NCBI RefSeq assembly: GCF_009801115.1
Contig: NZ_VTOL01000002.1
Span: forward strand, 372,001-436,000
Reading direction: 5' to 3'
From: Dyadobacter sp. 3J3
GTDB taxonomy: Bacteria; Bacteroidota; Bacteroidia; Cytophagales; Spirosomataceae
DNA length: 64,000 bases
The notes under the pieces are model-generated. The model saw nothing but the letters and a program-made list of their open reading frames with translations. It was not told the DNA's origin and did not search any database. A program made the position numbers and the translations under genes. Positions 26,504 to 36,052 of the stretch are shown here, piece by piece; position 1 is the stretch's first letter, and each line of letters starts with the position of its first letter.

Positions 26504-28327
26504 ATGGAAAATATAAATACTGAAGACACCGCTACTTTACAAAATTTTGAAGGTATGGGTGCAACTTGTCACCCGGAAGGAGTACATTATAGAGTTTGGG
26601 CGCCAAATGCCCAAAGTGTTTCGGTCGTTGGAACATTTAACGACTGGAACGATCAGGCTAGTCCGATGCAATCCGAAGCAAACGGAAATTGGAGCTTGTT
26701 AGTAGAAAATTCAAAGGAAGGAGACGAATATAAATTCGCTATCAAAACTGCTAACGGAATTTTGATGCGCAATGATCCTTACGCTTTAAAAGTTACAAAT
26801 TCGGCAGGAAACGGTGTAGTATATGATCATGCGTCTTTCGACTGGCAAGATTCTAACTATCAGATGCCAAGCTGGAATGAAGTTGTTATTTATGAACTTC
26901 ATATTGGTACATTTAACGTTAAAGAGAAAAATCAAGTTGGTAATTTTTATACGGCCATAGAAAAGCTGGATTACCTTCAGGGCCTTGGTATTAATGCCAT
27001 TGAGCTTATGCCAAGTTCTGAATTTCCAGGTGATCGTTCCTGGGGATATAACCCTTCCAATCCTTTTGCCATTGAATCCGATTACGGCGGACCAGAAGGC
27101 CTGAAAGCTTTTGTGAAAGCTGCACACGAACATGGAATTGCCGTTATTCTCGATGTCGTCTATAATCACTTTGGGCCGTCAGATCTTGATCTGTGGCAAT
27201 TTGATGGCTGGTCTGAAAATGGTACCGGAGGTATTTATTTCTATAACGATTGGAAATCAGAAACGCCTTGGGGTGGTACAAGACCTGATTTTGGCAGAGG
27301 TGAAGTCCGGCAATATATTCACGACAACGCTTTAATGTGGCTTAGAGATTATCGTATCGACGGACTTAGGATGGATATGGTCGTCTACATTAGAAATGTG
27401 AAGGCGGATGGTAACCCGGGAAATGATATCCAGGAAGGGATTTCCTTAATGCAATGGATTAATAAAGATATTAACGAACAATTTCCCAATAAGATCACGA
27501 TTGCTGAAGATATGCATTCGCTTGACTTTGTGACGAATACTGTCGAAAATGGAGGGATGGGATATGGTTCTCAGTGGGATGCTGAATTTGTACACTCGGT
27601 TCGCGAAGCCATAATTACTGCTAATGACCAGGACAGAGATATCCCATCGGTCGTCAGTTCAATCACTAGCAAGTATAACACTGATTCATTCCAACGGATT
27701 ATTTACACAGAATCTCATGATGAAGTTTCCAATGGGCAGGCGCGTGTTGCGGAAGAAATTGCTAACGGAGATGTGAATAACTGGTATTCCAAAAAGCGTG
27801 CTGCGTTGGGCGTTGCATTGGTTATGACTTCGCCCGGAATTCCAATGATTTTTCAGGGACAACCACTTTTGGAAGATAAGTGGTTTTCAGACAGCGATCC
27901 AATCGACTGGTCAAGACTTGAAAAATTTCAAGGTTTTGCCAATCTTCATCGGGATCTGATTCATTTACGCAGAAACTGGTTCGGAGTTACAGAAGGTCTG
28001 CAGGGACAGGATGTTCAGATTATCCGTGCAGATAATGAAAAGAAAGTAATTGTTATGCATCGTTATAAAAACGGTGGACCAAAAGATAGCGTAGTTGTTG
28101 TTCTTAATCTTTCAACAGAAACTTTCGACGATTACAAAGTAGGCTTTCCGAGAGAAGGATCATGGAAACTTCGCTTCAACAGCGACAAAGGAGATTACGA
28201 TCCTGATTTTTCACATTTGGGTGTTTTTGATATTGAAACCATGCAAGGAGAATTTGATGGTCTGCATCAGTTTGCTTCACTACAAATTCCCCCATACACT
28301 GCCTTGATTTATTCTCAGGAAGATTAA
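26504..28327 (+). CDS. GH13 alpha-glucan branching enzyme-like protein
   Basis: This 607-aa cytosolic protein has an N-terminal CBM48-like domain (~20-105; VHYRVWAPNAQSVSVVGTFN), a GH13 catalytic barrel and a C-terminal beta domain. Region I is DVVYNHFG. Region II is GLRMDM with nucleophile Asp ~291, region III is TIAEDM with acid Glu ~335, and region IV is ESHDE with Asp ~406, so the catalytic triad is intact. The S-H-D-E-V form of region IV favours a glycogen branching enzyme over an amylase. It is somewhat short for GlgB, and no other glycogen genes are adjacent, so the exact activity is open. Confidence 0.82.
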   Translation: MENINTEDTATLQNFEGMGATCHPEGVHYRVWAPNAQSVSVVGTFNDWNDQASPMQSEANGNWSLLVENSKEGDEYKFAIKTANGILMRNDPYALKVTNSAGNGVVYDHASFDWQDSNYQMPSWNEVVIYELHIGTFNVKEKNQVGNFYTAIEKLDYLQGLGINAIELMPSSEFPGDRSWGYNPSNPFAIESDYGGPEGLKAFVKAAHEHGIAVILDVVYNHFGPSDLDLWQFDGWSENGTGGIYFYNDWKSETPWGGTRPDFGRGEVRQYIHDNALMWLRDYRIDGLRMDMVVYIRNVKADGNPGNDIQEGISLMQWINKDINEQFPNKITIAEDMHSLDFVTNTVENGGMGYGSQWDAEFVHSVREAIITANDQDRDIPSVVSSITSKYNTDSFQRIIYTESHDEVSNGQARVAEEIANGDVNNWYSKKRAALGVALVMTSPGIPMIFQGQPLLEDKWFSDSDPIDWSRLEKFQGFANLHRDLIHLRRNWFGVTEGLQGQDVQIIRADNEKKVIVMHRYKNGGPKDSVVVVLNLSTETFDDYKVGFPREGSWKLRFNSDKGDYDPDFSHLGVFDIETMQGEFDGLHQFASLQIPPYTALIYSQED

Positions 28328-28351
28328 ACCTGAAAAATAGTAGGTGACAAT

Positions 28352-28384
28352 AAATAAAGGCTTTCCGAAAGGAAGCCTTTATTT
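28352..28384 (+). terminator. Terminator between the GH13 and lepB genes
   Basis: The hairpin AAATAAAGGCTTTCC / GGAAGCCTTTATTT with a GAAA tetraloop (one bulge) separates convergent genes and probably serves both. Confidence 0.75.
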
Positions 28385-29567
28385 ATTTAATGATACTGAA
28401 TAACCGATCCCAGCGGATTTTACTAATAAAACCCGCTGGATCAGGATCAATAGACATCCATACAAATACCGCTTTTCCAACAATATGATCTTTGGGAACA
28501 AATCCCCAATATCTTGAATCTGCTGAATTATGGCGATTATCACCCATCATAAAATAATAATCCTGTTTGAAAGTATAGCTGTTGAGCTCTTTCCTATTCT
28601 GGAATATTTTACCCTCTTTTAAAATCAAATTTTCATTGCCTTCATAATTTCGAATTACCTCACCATAAAGAGCAGCATTTCCGGTCGTTAGTTTTACGGT
28701 CATTCCTTTTTTGGGAATTAATACAGGGCCGTAATTATCTTTATTCCAATTCAATAAATCAGAATTTGGATACAGATGTGATTCCCGCATTCCTTTTCCT
28801 AAAACCAGCTTATCAACATGTTTTACAAAGTCATATCCTTTCAATTTCAAAGCCATTTCCGCTGTTGCTTTTACAATATACCCAGTTTCATCGTTAGCCG
28901 TCAATGTGTCGTCATAGGTTTCTGTGTAGGGTGAAAATTCAGTAATCCCATTCTTCTTGAAAATATTAGTTTCATTTATAGCCGTTTTTACAGCTATAAA
29001 ATACTCATTCTGCATGTCAGACGGATCTGTACTTTTTACACCGTTTACATAAACCTGGCCACTTTTAATCTCAAGCCGGTCACCCGCTTCGGCTACGCAT
29101 CTTTTGATATAGTTGGTCCTTAAATCAACAGGATAAGGTTTTAAATTTGGTAAAACGGCTTCGTAATTTTTATATAGATCAGGATGTTCAACTGGCAGAT
29201 TAAAGACAACAACATCTCCCCTTTTAACCTCTGAAAAACCAGGTAACCGAAATTGAGGCAATGCGATCCAGTCAAGAAAAGACGGAATTTCGGTATTCCA
29301 TATTTTCTGATGCGTCAAAGGTATTTGCAGAGGTGTTGCCGGGGTGCGGGTGCCGTAATGCAATTTGCTCACAAAAAGATAATCACCAACCAATAGCGTG
29401 TGCTCCATCGAAGAAGATGGAATAACAAAGGCTTCGAAAAAGAACCAACGAATAAGTGTAGCGGCTATTACTGCAAATAAAACAGAATCGAACCATTCAC
29501 GAATAGCTGATTTTTTCTTTGAAATTTGTGGGACGTTTACTACTTCTTTTTGAACGGGCGTTATCAT
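28383..29567 (-). CDS. lepB: Signal peptidase I (second copy)
   Basis: This 394-aa inner-membrane serine protease removes signal peptides from exported proteins. One N-terminal helix ([19 protein letters not shown]) precedes the catalytic Ser53 in [12 protein letters not shown]. The general-base Lys lies in [13 protein letters not shown], and [14 protein letters not shown] is the box E signature. A ~130-residue insertion with no recognised motif sits between boxes D and E, shared with the neighbour. The ATG at 29567 is preferred: the frame is open further upstream, but those codons run through the terminator and the end of the other lepB. The box D context is diverged (VAEAGD rather than MGLPGD). 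Confidence 0.93.
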   Translation of the reverse strand: MITPVQKEVVNVPQISKKKSAIREWFDSVLFAVIAATLIRWFFFEAFVIPSSSMEHTLLVGDYLFVSKLHYGTRTPATPLQIPLTHQKIWNTEIPSFLDWIALPQFRLPGFSEVKRGDVVVFNLPVEHPDLYKNYEAVLPNLKPYPVDLRTNYIKRCVAEAGDRLEIKSGQVYVNGVKSTDPSDMQNEYFIAVKTAINETNIFKKNGITEFSPYTETYDDTLTANDETGYIVKATAEMALKLKGYDFVKHVDKLVLGKGMRESHLYPNSDLLNWNKDNYGPVLIPKKGMTVKLTTGNAALYGEVIRNYEGNENLILKEGKIFQNRKELNSYTFKQDYYFMMGDNRHNSADSRYWGFVPKDHIVGKAVFVWMSIDPDPAGFISKIRWDRLFSIIK

Positions 29568-29673
29568 GACTAACAATAATTTACAATACAATATTGCATC
29601 ATAAATTAATAATAAACAAACAACTATATATAATTTTACTATATATTTAATTACAAATTTTCTCTCCAAAAAA

Positions 29674-29714
29674 AAGAGGAAAAGAATTGGCTCAGTGCCT
29701 ACTCTTTTCCTCTT
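29674..29714 (-). terminator. Terminator between the two lepB genes
   Basis: A perfect 12-bp repeat AAGAGGAAAAGA / TCTTTTCCTCTT is followed on the minus strand by TTTTTTTGG. The second lepB therefore needs its own promoter within 29568-29673. Confidence 0.75.
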
Positions 29715-29733
29715 AAAATAAAAATTTCTATAC

Positions 29734-30861
29734 TTAATTAATAATGCGGAACAATCTGCTCCAACGAATCTTACCAAAGAAGCTTGTAGGAGCCGGATCA
29801 ATTGACATCCAGACAAATACCGCTTTTCCAACAATGTGATCTTTTGGAACAAAACCCCAATAACGTGAATCCGCAGAATTGTGACGGTTATCGCCCATCA
29901 TGAAATAATAATCCTGGCCAAAAGTATAGCTTGTTATTACTTTACCATCCACTTTAATGGTATTATTATCGATCTCTACTTTATCATTTCCTTCGTAGCT
30001 TTTGATAACAGTACTGTACAAAGCCACATTTTCCGGCGTTAGTTGCACGGTCATTCCTTTTGCAGGAATAGTGATTGGTCCGTAATTATCACGGTTCCAT
30101 TTGAACAAAGGAGAATTAGGATATAACATCGGCTCGCTGATTTCTTTCGAAGCCTTAACCACCGTTACCCCCTTTACAAAATCGTATTGCTTTAATTTTG
30201 CCGCTATCTCAACGGTTGTAAAAATCAGATATCCAGGCTGGTCATTTGTCGCTATTGTATCATTGTACGTTTCTACGTACGAATTGAATTCCGAAATACC
30301 GTTATCCTTAAATACTTTTGCTTCATTCACACTTGTAGAAGTAGCAACAAAATATTCATTTTCCATCCTTACCGGATTTTCAACAGCTTTTCCATTGGCA
30401 AATACCTGGAGATCCCGAACTTCCAGCTTATCACCAGGAAGCCCCATACATCTTTTGATATAATTTGTCTTTAAATCAACCGGGTGCTGCAATTCCGGCG
30501 GGTAATTAAATACAACCACATCACCGCGTTTTACATCACTAAAACCCGGAAGACGAAAAGACGGCAACTGAACTGCGTCGGTATAAGAAGGAATATTGGT
30601 TCCCCAGATTGTCTGGTGTGTCAACGGAACCTGGATTGGTGTTTTAGGCGTACGAGTACCGTAATGAAGTTTACTAACAAACAAAAAATCACCAACCAAA
30701 AGACTATTCTCCATGGATGGAGTTGGGATTGTGAAGGCTTCAAAAAACAACCAGCGTATCAATGTCGCTGCAATTACCGCAAAAAGAACAGAGTCAAACC
30801 ATTCACGAACAGCAGATTTTTTCTTTGAAGAACTAGGGTTATTCCCCTGATTAAAAGCCAT
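29734..30861 (-). CDS. lepB: Signal peptidase I (first copy)
   Basis: This 375-aa paralogue of the downstream gene has the same layout. There is a short cytosolic N-terminus rich in Ser and Lys, a single membrane helix (~22-45), Ser49 in [12 protein letters not shown], Lys in [13 protein letters not shown], and [14 protein letters not shown] near the end. The box D sequence is more canonical than in the second copy. The insertion between boxes D and E (~165-305) differs strongly in sequence between copies while the ends remain near-identical. It follows dapB by 35 nt and is likely the last gene of the parA-parB-DUF5683-dapB run. Confidence 0.95.
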   Translation of the reverse strand: MAFNQGNNPSSSKKKSAVREWFDSVLFAVIAATLIRWLFFEAFTIPTPSMENSLLVGDFLFVSKLHYGTRTPKTPIQVPLTHQTIWGTNIPSYTDAVQLPSFRLPGFSDVKRGDVVVFNYPPELQHPVDLKTNYIKRCMGLPGDKLEVRDLQVFANGKAVENPVRMENEYFVATSTSVNEAKVFKDNGISEFNSYVETYNDTIATNDQPGYLIFTTVEIAAKLKQYDFVKGVTVVKASKEISEPMLYPNSPLFKWNRDNYGPITIPAKGMTVQLTPENVALYSTVIKSYEGNDKVEIDNNTIKVDGKVITSYTFGQDYYFMMGDNRHNSADSRYWGFVPKDHIVGKAVFVWMSIDPAPTSFFGKIRWSRLFRIIN

Positions 30862-30896
30862 ATTTTATTTTAATTGAGAGTTACAGTAAAATCAGT

Positions 30897-31610
30897 CTAA
30901 ATTTTCAAAAGGTCGTCCATTCCAAAAACCCCTTGTTTACCAGGAAGCCATTCAGCAGAAATTACAGCACCCAGCGCAAAACCTGCTCTACTATGTGCTG
31001 TATGTGCAATTTCAATTTTATCAACTTCCGATTCGTAACGGATGATGTGTGTGCCTGGTACTTCACCTTCTCTTTCCGCTTTGATCTGAATCAAACCTCC
31101 TTCATTTTCAGGTGCGAGAGTCCATCCTTTTATACTACTGTCCTCGGCAATAAGTCCCTCGGCAAGTGTTATAGCAGTTCCGCTTGGCGCATCGAGTTTG
31201 TGTATATGATGGATTTCCGTCATCGAAGCCTTGTAACCGTGTCCATTCATTAAATGTGCCAAATGACGGTTGAGACGGAGAAACAGATTGACACCTATAC
31301 TATAATTGGAAGCATAGAAAAATGCACCTTTTTCTGATTGACACAATGCCTCAATTTCTGAGCGATGTTCAAGCCAGCCAGTGGTTCCGCAAACAATGGG
31401 CCAACCTTTTTTCAGACAGTAAGTAATATTTTCATAAGCAGATTCAGGAGCACTGAATTCGATGGCAACGTCAACATCCGCTTTTCCAAGCTCATCCATT
31501 TCACCGCGATTGCTGAGATCTATTTTTCCAACAATGCTATGTCCTCTTTCCAGGGCAATCTTTTCGATTGTTTTCCCCATTTTGCCGTAACCCAGCAACA
31601 ATATCTTCAT
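30897..31610 (-). CDS. dapB: 4-hydroxy-tetrahydrodipicolinate reductase
   Basis: This 237-aa enzyme reduces the dihydrodipicolinate precursor in lysine and diaminopimelate synthesis. The NAD(P)-binding motif GYGKMGK is at residues 7-13, VCGTTGW near 72-78, and the catalytic EIHHIHKLDAPSGTA near 132-146. It is slightly shorter than the E. coli enzyme (273 aa), as is usual in Bacteroidota. It lies between the DUF5683 gene and lepB in a conserved order. Confidence 0.96.
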   Translation of the reverse strand: MKILLLGYGKMGKTIEKIALERGHSIVGKIDLSNRGEMDELGKADVDVAIEFSAPESAYENITYCLKKGWPIVCGTTGWLEHRSEIEALCQSEKGAFFYASNYSIGVNLFLRLNRHLAHLMNGHGYKASMTEIHHIHKLDAPSGTAITLAEGLIAEDSSIKGWTLAPENEGGLIQIKAEREGEVPGTHIIRYESEVDKIEIAHTAHSRAGFALGAVISAEWLPGKQGVFGMDDLLKI

Positions 31611-31650
31611 TCTAAAAACTTAAATTTCAATCTATATTTAAACTTAACTC

Positions 31651-32382
31651 TTATGGTTTCCGCCTGTGCAGGTTAAAAACCAAACTAACACCTGGCGTTG
31701 GAAGCGTCATATTAGGCTGCTGAATTTTCGGAGCTACTTTCATACTGATATCCTCCGACAAATCAAATGTTTTTAAATGCGCCGCCACGTTCGCTTCAAT
31801 AATTGAAAGCGCATACAATGCGACTGTAAATACAATTGCCGTTTCTTTATACCGCCGGTATGTATTTTTTTCCCGCTTTACCTGGTCTATGGTTAACATC
31901 AAAGAATCAACCTGTTTTCCATTCAAAACACCACCCCGATAAAATATCGGCAACCGCGAGTCAGCCGTCAAACCCTTTTTAATCGTTCCATATGTTTTAC
32001 TTGTAGGGTCTGATAAATCGTAAAAAGTTTTATACCCCTTTAAAAAATCATGATAACGCACATTCCAGTAGATTGCCGTCCAGGTGCCTCCTGCAAAAGC
32101 CGCGTATACCAAAGGAACTTTCCAGTAATCACGATTGTAAATTTGACCGGACCCGGGAATTAATGCTGCAAGTTTGGTTGCCCTTCCAGGATTTGGAATA
32201 AATTTCTTTTTTCCTACGGCTATCTGTGGTTTTACAGAATCTCCCTGTATAAAAGCGGTGCTGTCAAAAACAACCGTTTTTTCAGGTTTTTTCCTTTGTT
32301 TCTCCTCATCCTTTCCTGTCTTCTGGGCACTTATCTTACCTGCGATAAGAATAAACATCCCAATCCAAAACCACTTTTTCAA
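31651..32382 (-). CDS. DUF5683 family protein
   Basis: This 243-aa protein begins with a signal-like helix (MKKWFWIGMFILIAGKISAQ). A charged, Lys-rich segment follows, then the DUF5683 core from ~65: PNPGRATKLAALIPGSGQIYN, then WKVPLVYAAFAGG. Two further hydrophobic helices are present (~90-108 and ~180-200). Function is unknown. Its ATG overlaps the parB stop by 4 nt, and it precedes dapB. The conserved link with parAB hints at an envelope role tied to growth, but this is speculation. Confidence 0.85.
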   Translation of the reverse strand: MKKWFWIGMFILIAGKISAQKTGKDEEKQRKKPEKTVVFDSTAFIQGDSVKPQIAVGKKKFIPNPGRATKLAALIPGSGQIYNRDYWKVPLVYAAFAGGTWTAIYWNVRYHDFLKGYKTFYDLSDPTSKTYGTIKKGLTADSRLPIFYRGGVLNGKQVDSLMLTIDQVKREKNTYRRYKETAIVFTVALYALSIIEANVAAHLKTFDLSEDISMKVAPKIQQPNMTLPTPGVSLVFNLHRRKP

Positions 32383-33305
32383 GCTTTACCGTCGAATTTC
32401 AATGTTTCTAAAATCTTTTTCAACTCGTCCTGTGATCCAAACGGAATTTTGATTTCCCCTTTGTGATCATCACTGCTTTTCACAGAAACCTTCGCACCAA
32501 AAAAGGAAGACAACTGGAATTGCAACGATTTTATTTCCTGATTCAATGTGACAGGTTTCTTGGTTTCAAAAGAAATACTGCTCATCATCCCAAGCTTCCG
32601 CACTTCTTCTTCCACTTTCCGAACAGACCATCCTTCTTCAATAATTTTATTAAAAATCTTTAACTGGATCTGGTCACTGTTGATGGTAATAATCGCCCTG
32701 GCGTGTCCCATGCTGATGCGATTATCACGCAAGGCAGCCTGGATGACCGGCGGTAATTTCAGCAGACGGATATAATTATTAACGGTAGTCCTGTTTTTAC
32801 CAACACGTACGCCAAGTTCTTCCTGTTTCAGATTACATTCCAGAATCAGGCGCTGATAACTCAGGGCAATTTCTATTGAGTTAAGATTTTCCCGCTGGAT
32901 GTTTTCAATAAGGGCCATTTCCAGCATTTGCTGATCATTGGCTGTACGCACGTAAGCTGGAATACGCACCATTCCAAGAGAACGGGATGCCTGAAGACGT
33001 CTTTCTCCAGAAATCAGCTGATACTGATCCTGCCCCAGTTGTCTAACGGTAATAGGCTGGATAATACCCTGAACACGGATAGAATCTGCAAGTTCCTGAA
33101 GTGCTTCCTGGTCAAATTTTGTCCGTGGCTGATAAGGATTGGCCTCAATCTGATCCAGATCAATTTCATTCATCGAGCCGACCGCATCAACGGAAGAAGG
33201 CCGCGTACTGGGACGCGAGTTACTTCCCTTGTCCGAATCCTGAAGCAAAGCTCCCAGACCGCGACCAAGACCCGTCATTTTTTTATTTTTATTGGTTGTT
33301 TCCAT
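32379..33305 (-). CDS. parB: Chromosome partitioning protein ParB
   Basis: This 308-aa parS-binding CTPase nucleates the partition complex near the origin. The N-terminal arm (LGRGLGALL, residues ~12-20, the usual ParA-stimulating segment) precedes the ParB/sulfiredoxin domain: NPYQPRTKF (~57), QYQLISGERRLQAS (~97-110), ENIQRENLN. A helix-turn-helix region (GKNRTTVNNYIRLLKLP, ~160-176) and a C-terminal dimerisation domain follow. It is 33 nt downstream of parA and overlaps the DUF5683 gene by 4 nt. Confidence 0.97.
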   Translation of the reverse strand: METTNKNKKMTGLGRGLGALLQDSDKGSNSRPSTRPSSVDAVGSMNEIDLDQIEANPYQPRTKFDQEALQELADSIRVQGIIQPITVRQLGQDQYQLISGERRLQASRSLGMVRIPAYVRTANDQQMLEMALIENIQRENLNSIEIALSYQRLILECNLKQEELGVRVGKNRTTVNNYIRLLKLPPVIQAALRDNRISMGHARAIITINSDQIQLKIFNKIIEEGWSVRKVEEEVRKLGMMSSISFETKKPVTLNQEIKSLQFQLSSFFGAKVSVKSSDDHKGEIKIPFGSQDELKKILETLKFDGKA

Positions 33306-33338
33306 TCTGCGCTATGATCTCCCCTAAAATACAATGAA

Positions 33339-34136
33339 TCAATTTACTCCCTGATGTGTATCTGTTGAAAGCAATCCGTTTTTGGTAAGAATTTCTCTTG
33401 CCAGATTCAGATAACTAATAGCACCTTTGCTGTCTGCATCCTGTGCCAGAACAGGTATCCCGTAACTTGGCGATTCACTTAAACGTATATTGCGGGGGAT
33501 AATGGTATTAAAAACCAGAGATTCGAAGTGACTGGTGACTTCATTAACAACCTGATTTGACAAACGTAAACGCAGGTCATACATGGTTAATAAAATACCT
33601 TCAATTGCAAGATTTGTATTTAACCGGGACTGGATGATCGTGATTGTATTAAGAAGTTTACCTAAACCTTCCAAAGCGAAATATTCGCACTGAACGGGTA
33701 CAATCACAGAATCTGCCGCTGTTAAACTATTGATCGTTATTAAACCCAAGGAAGGTGAACAGTCAATAATAATGAAATCATAATCATCCTTAACTTCCGC
33801 AATCGCATCTTTCATCCGATGCTCACGGTTTTTAAGGTTGATCATTTCAATCTCCGCTCCTACAAGGTCAATGTGAGAAGGCAACAGATTAAGGTTTGGG
33901 AAATCTGTTTCCAGAATCACCTCACCCGTCCTCACATCCTCAACCATGCACTCATAGATACTGTTTTCCATTTCCTGTGGATTAAATCCAAGCCCGGATG
34001 TGGAATTTGCCTGAGGATCTGCATCAATAATAAGTGTACGAAACTCTAATGCTGCCAAACTTGCAGCAAGATTAATTGCGGTGGTAGTCTTACCTACTCC
34101 GCCTTTTTGGTTTGCAATTGCAATTACTTTGCCCAT
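33339..34136 (-). CDS. parA: Chromosome partitioning ATPase ParA/Soj
   Basis: From the ATG at 34136 this is a 265-aa Walker ATPase that binds the nucleoid and drives ParB-parS segregation. The deviant Walker A KGGVGKTT is at 11-18, the switch region DADPQANST near 40-48, and Walker B FIIIDCSPSLG near 118. An upstream in-frame start at 34160 would add 8 residues, but MGKVIAIANQ is the normal beginning. It is the first gene of the parAB cluster. Confidence 0.96.
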   Translation of the reverse strand: MGKVIAIANQKGGVGKTTTAINLAASLAALEFRTLIIDADPQANSTSGLGFNPQEMENSIYECMVEDVRTGEVILETDFPNLNLLPSHIDLVGAEIEMINLKNREHRMKDAIAEVKDDYDFIIIDCSPSLGLITINSLTAADSVIVPVQCEYFALEGLGKLLNTITIIQSRLNTNLAIEGILLTMYDLRLRLSNQVVNEVTSHFESLVFNTIIPRNIRLSESPSYGIPVLAQDADSKGAISYLNLAREILTKNGLLSTDTHQGVN

Positions 34137-34298
34137 GAATTTTTGAATTACCAATGCCAAATTTCAATTATTCAGAGCAAACCACCAAAAAATGTTCCAC
34201 GGAGTTTAAATAAAAAGTATTTAAATGCTCAATATCAAACAATTAACTTATATTAATATTTGTTAAAATTTGAAATTAAGGCACAAAAAGCGAATGTT

Positions 34299-35321
34299 TC
34301 ACGCCCAAACCTCCGTTCCCTCTGTGCAATTTTTGCACATTTCGATCTCGGAACGAGACCGGATCAAGGACGCCCGAAAGTCGTTATATTTCTTGCCACG
34401 CCACAATTGACGGAAACTGGTCTTCTTCATATCGCCCAATTGGTATTCAGCATCCTTATCAAAACAACAAGGTACTACGCCGCCATCCCAGGTGATCACA
34501 CAGGAATGCCACATTTTCCAGCAATGGTCAACAAACTTGTTTTTGATCGAAAAACGACCACTTTCGTTCTTTTTGTAACGCGAGTATTTATCAATGGTTG
34601 GGATCAGATCCGAACCCTCTTCATAATCATATATCTGGGCCGTTTTTAATCCAACCTCATCAACACCCATTTCTTCGGCAAGCCTTTTGACATCTTCGAT
34701 CTGATGCTCATTAGGCTTAACCACCAGAAACTGGAAGATCACATGCGGCGTACTTGATTTAAGTTCTTTTTTCCACTTGATGATATTACGGGTACCTTCC
34801 AAAACTTTTTCCAGATTGCCACCAATTCTATATTGCTCGTAAGTTTCCTGGGTGGTTCCGTCAATGGAAATGATCAAACGATCCAAACCTGACTCTACGG
34901 TTTTACGGGCTTTTTCATCATTGAGATAATGTGCATTGGTGGAAGTCGCGGTGTAAATCCCCTTTTCATGCGCATAGTTGACAAGCTCAAAAAACTTCGG
35001 ATGGAGGTAAGGCTCTCCCTGAAAATAAAATATGAGGTATAGTAAAGTATCTGCTAATTCGTCGATGGTTTTCTTGTAAAGTTTTTCTTCCATCATACCC
35101 GTTGGTCGGGTGAATGATCGTAGGCCACTCGGACATTCCGGACACCGTAAATTGCAGGAAGTGGTAGGTTCGAAAGAAATCGCAATGGGCATTCCCCAGT
35201 GAACGGGCTGCCCTGTGGTTTTTGAGTAAAAATAACTGCTTAATATCTGAATGGCATTCCAGGCACGTCTTGGCGTTACCTTCGACATCAGGTTCAAACC
35301 ATCTTTAAAATTTTTATTCAT
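34299..35321 (-). CDS. Radical SAM/SPASM domain protein
   Basis: This 340-aa protein has the radical SAM cluster motif CNLRCPEC near residues 57-64, the partial TIM barrel (FQGEPYLHP, LIISIDGTTQETYEQYR), and a C-terminal SPASM region with cysteines at WKMWHSC, VVPCCFDKD and CKNC that would bind auxiliary iron-sulfur clusters. Such enzymes modify peptides, enzymes or small molecules; no precursor peptide or maturase partner is adjacent, so the substrate is unknown. It is monocistronic between the Lrp-type regulator and parA. Confidence 0.85.
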   Translation of the reverse strand: MNKNFKDGLNLMSKVTPRRAWNAIQILSSYFYSKTTGQPVHWGMPIAISFEPTTSCNLRCPECPSGLRSFTRPTGMMEEKLYKKTIDELADTLLYLIFYFQGEPYLHPKFFELVNYAHEKGIYTATSTNAHYLNDEKARKTVESGLDRLIISIDGTTQETYEQYRIGGNLEKVLEGTRNIIKWKKELKSSTPHVIFQFLVVKPNEHQIEDVKRLAEEMGVDEVGLKTAQIYDYEEGSDLIPTIDKYSRYKKNESGRFSIKNKFVDHCWKMWHSCVITWDGGVVPCCFDKDAEYQLGDMKKTSFRQLWRGKKYNDFRASLIRSRSEIEMCKNCTEGTEVWA

Positions 35322-35404
35322 TTTGTTGATTTTTGGCCGTCGAAATTAAAAAATTGACGGCTTAATAACTGTAAGAATATTTCCGACATACCATCTTGTA
35401 ATTT

Positions 35405-35866
35405 CTAACGAACTGAAATACCGGTAGAGTACTTTATTTCTGAAATAACAAAATAGCTGCTAATGTGTAAAACACTTTTCAGCGCAGAAAGTTTATGCTG
35501 ATAAAATTGGTTGTATGCTTCGCCATCTTCCACTACCACTTTAAGCATATAATCGAAGTTACCAGAGACTACCGAACATTCCAAAACTTCCGGCATATTG
35601 ACAATGGCCTGATTAAAATCTTCGAAACTTTCCCTTTTTTGCTTGTCAAGGGTAATATTACAATATACAAGTAAAGATTTCCCAATCTTTCTTCGATTTA
35701 ACAAACAGACATATTTATCTATAAACCCTTCACGTTCAAGCTTTCTGATACGGTCATGTACTGGCGTTACCGACAAATTAATCCGGCTGGCAATTTCCTT
35801 CATCGTGAACTGAGAATTTTCCTGAAGCAGTTCCAGTATCCGTTTATCGGTAAGGTCAAGTTGCAT
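35405..35866 (-). CDS. Lrp/AsnC family transcriptional regulator
   Basis: This 153-aa regulator has an N-terminal winged helix-turn-helix (~4-60; FTMKEIASRINLSVTPVHDR) and a C-terminal RAM ligand-binding domain (~68-145). Family members sense amino acids as octamers. It is divergent from alanine dehydrogenase across a 186-nt intergenic region, so control of ald by alanine or leucine is the simplest inference. Confidence 0.92.
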   Translation of the reverse strand: MQLDLTDKRILELLQENSQFTMKEIASRINLSVTPVHDRIRKLEREGFIDKYVCLLNRRKIGKSLLVYCNITLDKQKRESFEDFNQAIVNMPEVLECSVVSGNFDYMLKVVVEDGEAYNQFYQHKLSALKSVLHISSYFVISEIKYSTGISVR

Positions 35867-36052
35867 GAAAAGTAATTTTTTATTGAAAGTGAATATTACA
35901 TTACAAATGAAAGGATTTATTTCTATCGCAAAACCCTTAAACAGTTTTTTTTTCTGTATTTAATCTTAGGAAAAGAATCTTTTTCCCTTATATGGTATTT
36001 TTACAAAAAGAAATTACAAAACAACTGGTTTTCAAATCAAACTCCTATTACT
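35867..36052. promoter_or_regulatory. Divergent Lrp-ald control region
   Basis: The 186-nt AT-rich gap must contain both promoters. It holds long T-runs and TATGGTATTTTTAC, a near match to the -7 element, about 50 nt before the ald ATG. I cannot define Lrp sites by eye because their consensus is loose. Confidence 0.4.

Noticed and set aside
29568..29852. N-terminal extension of the second lepB
   Set aside because: The frame stays open through the intergenic terminator into the first lepB, but the signal peptidase anchor and box B start after the ATG at 29567.
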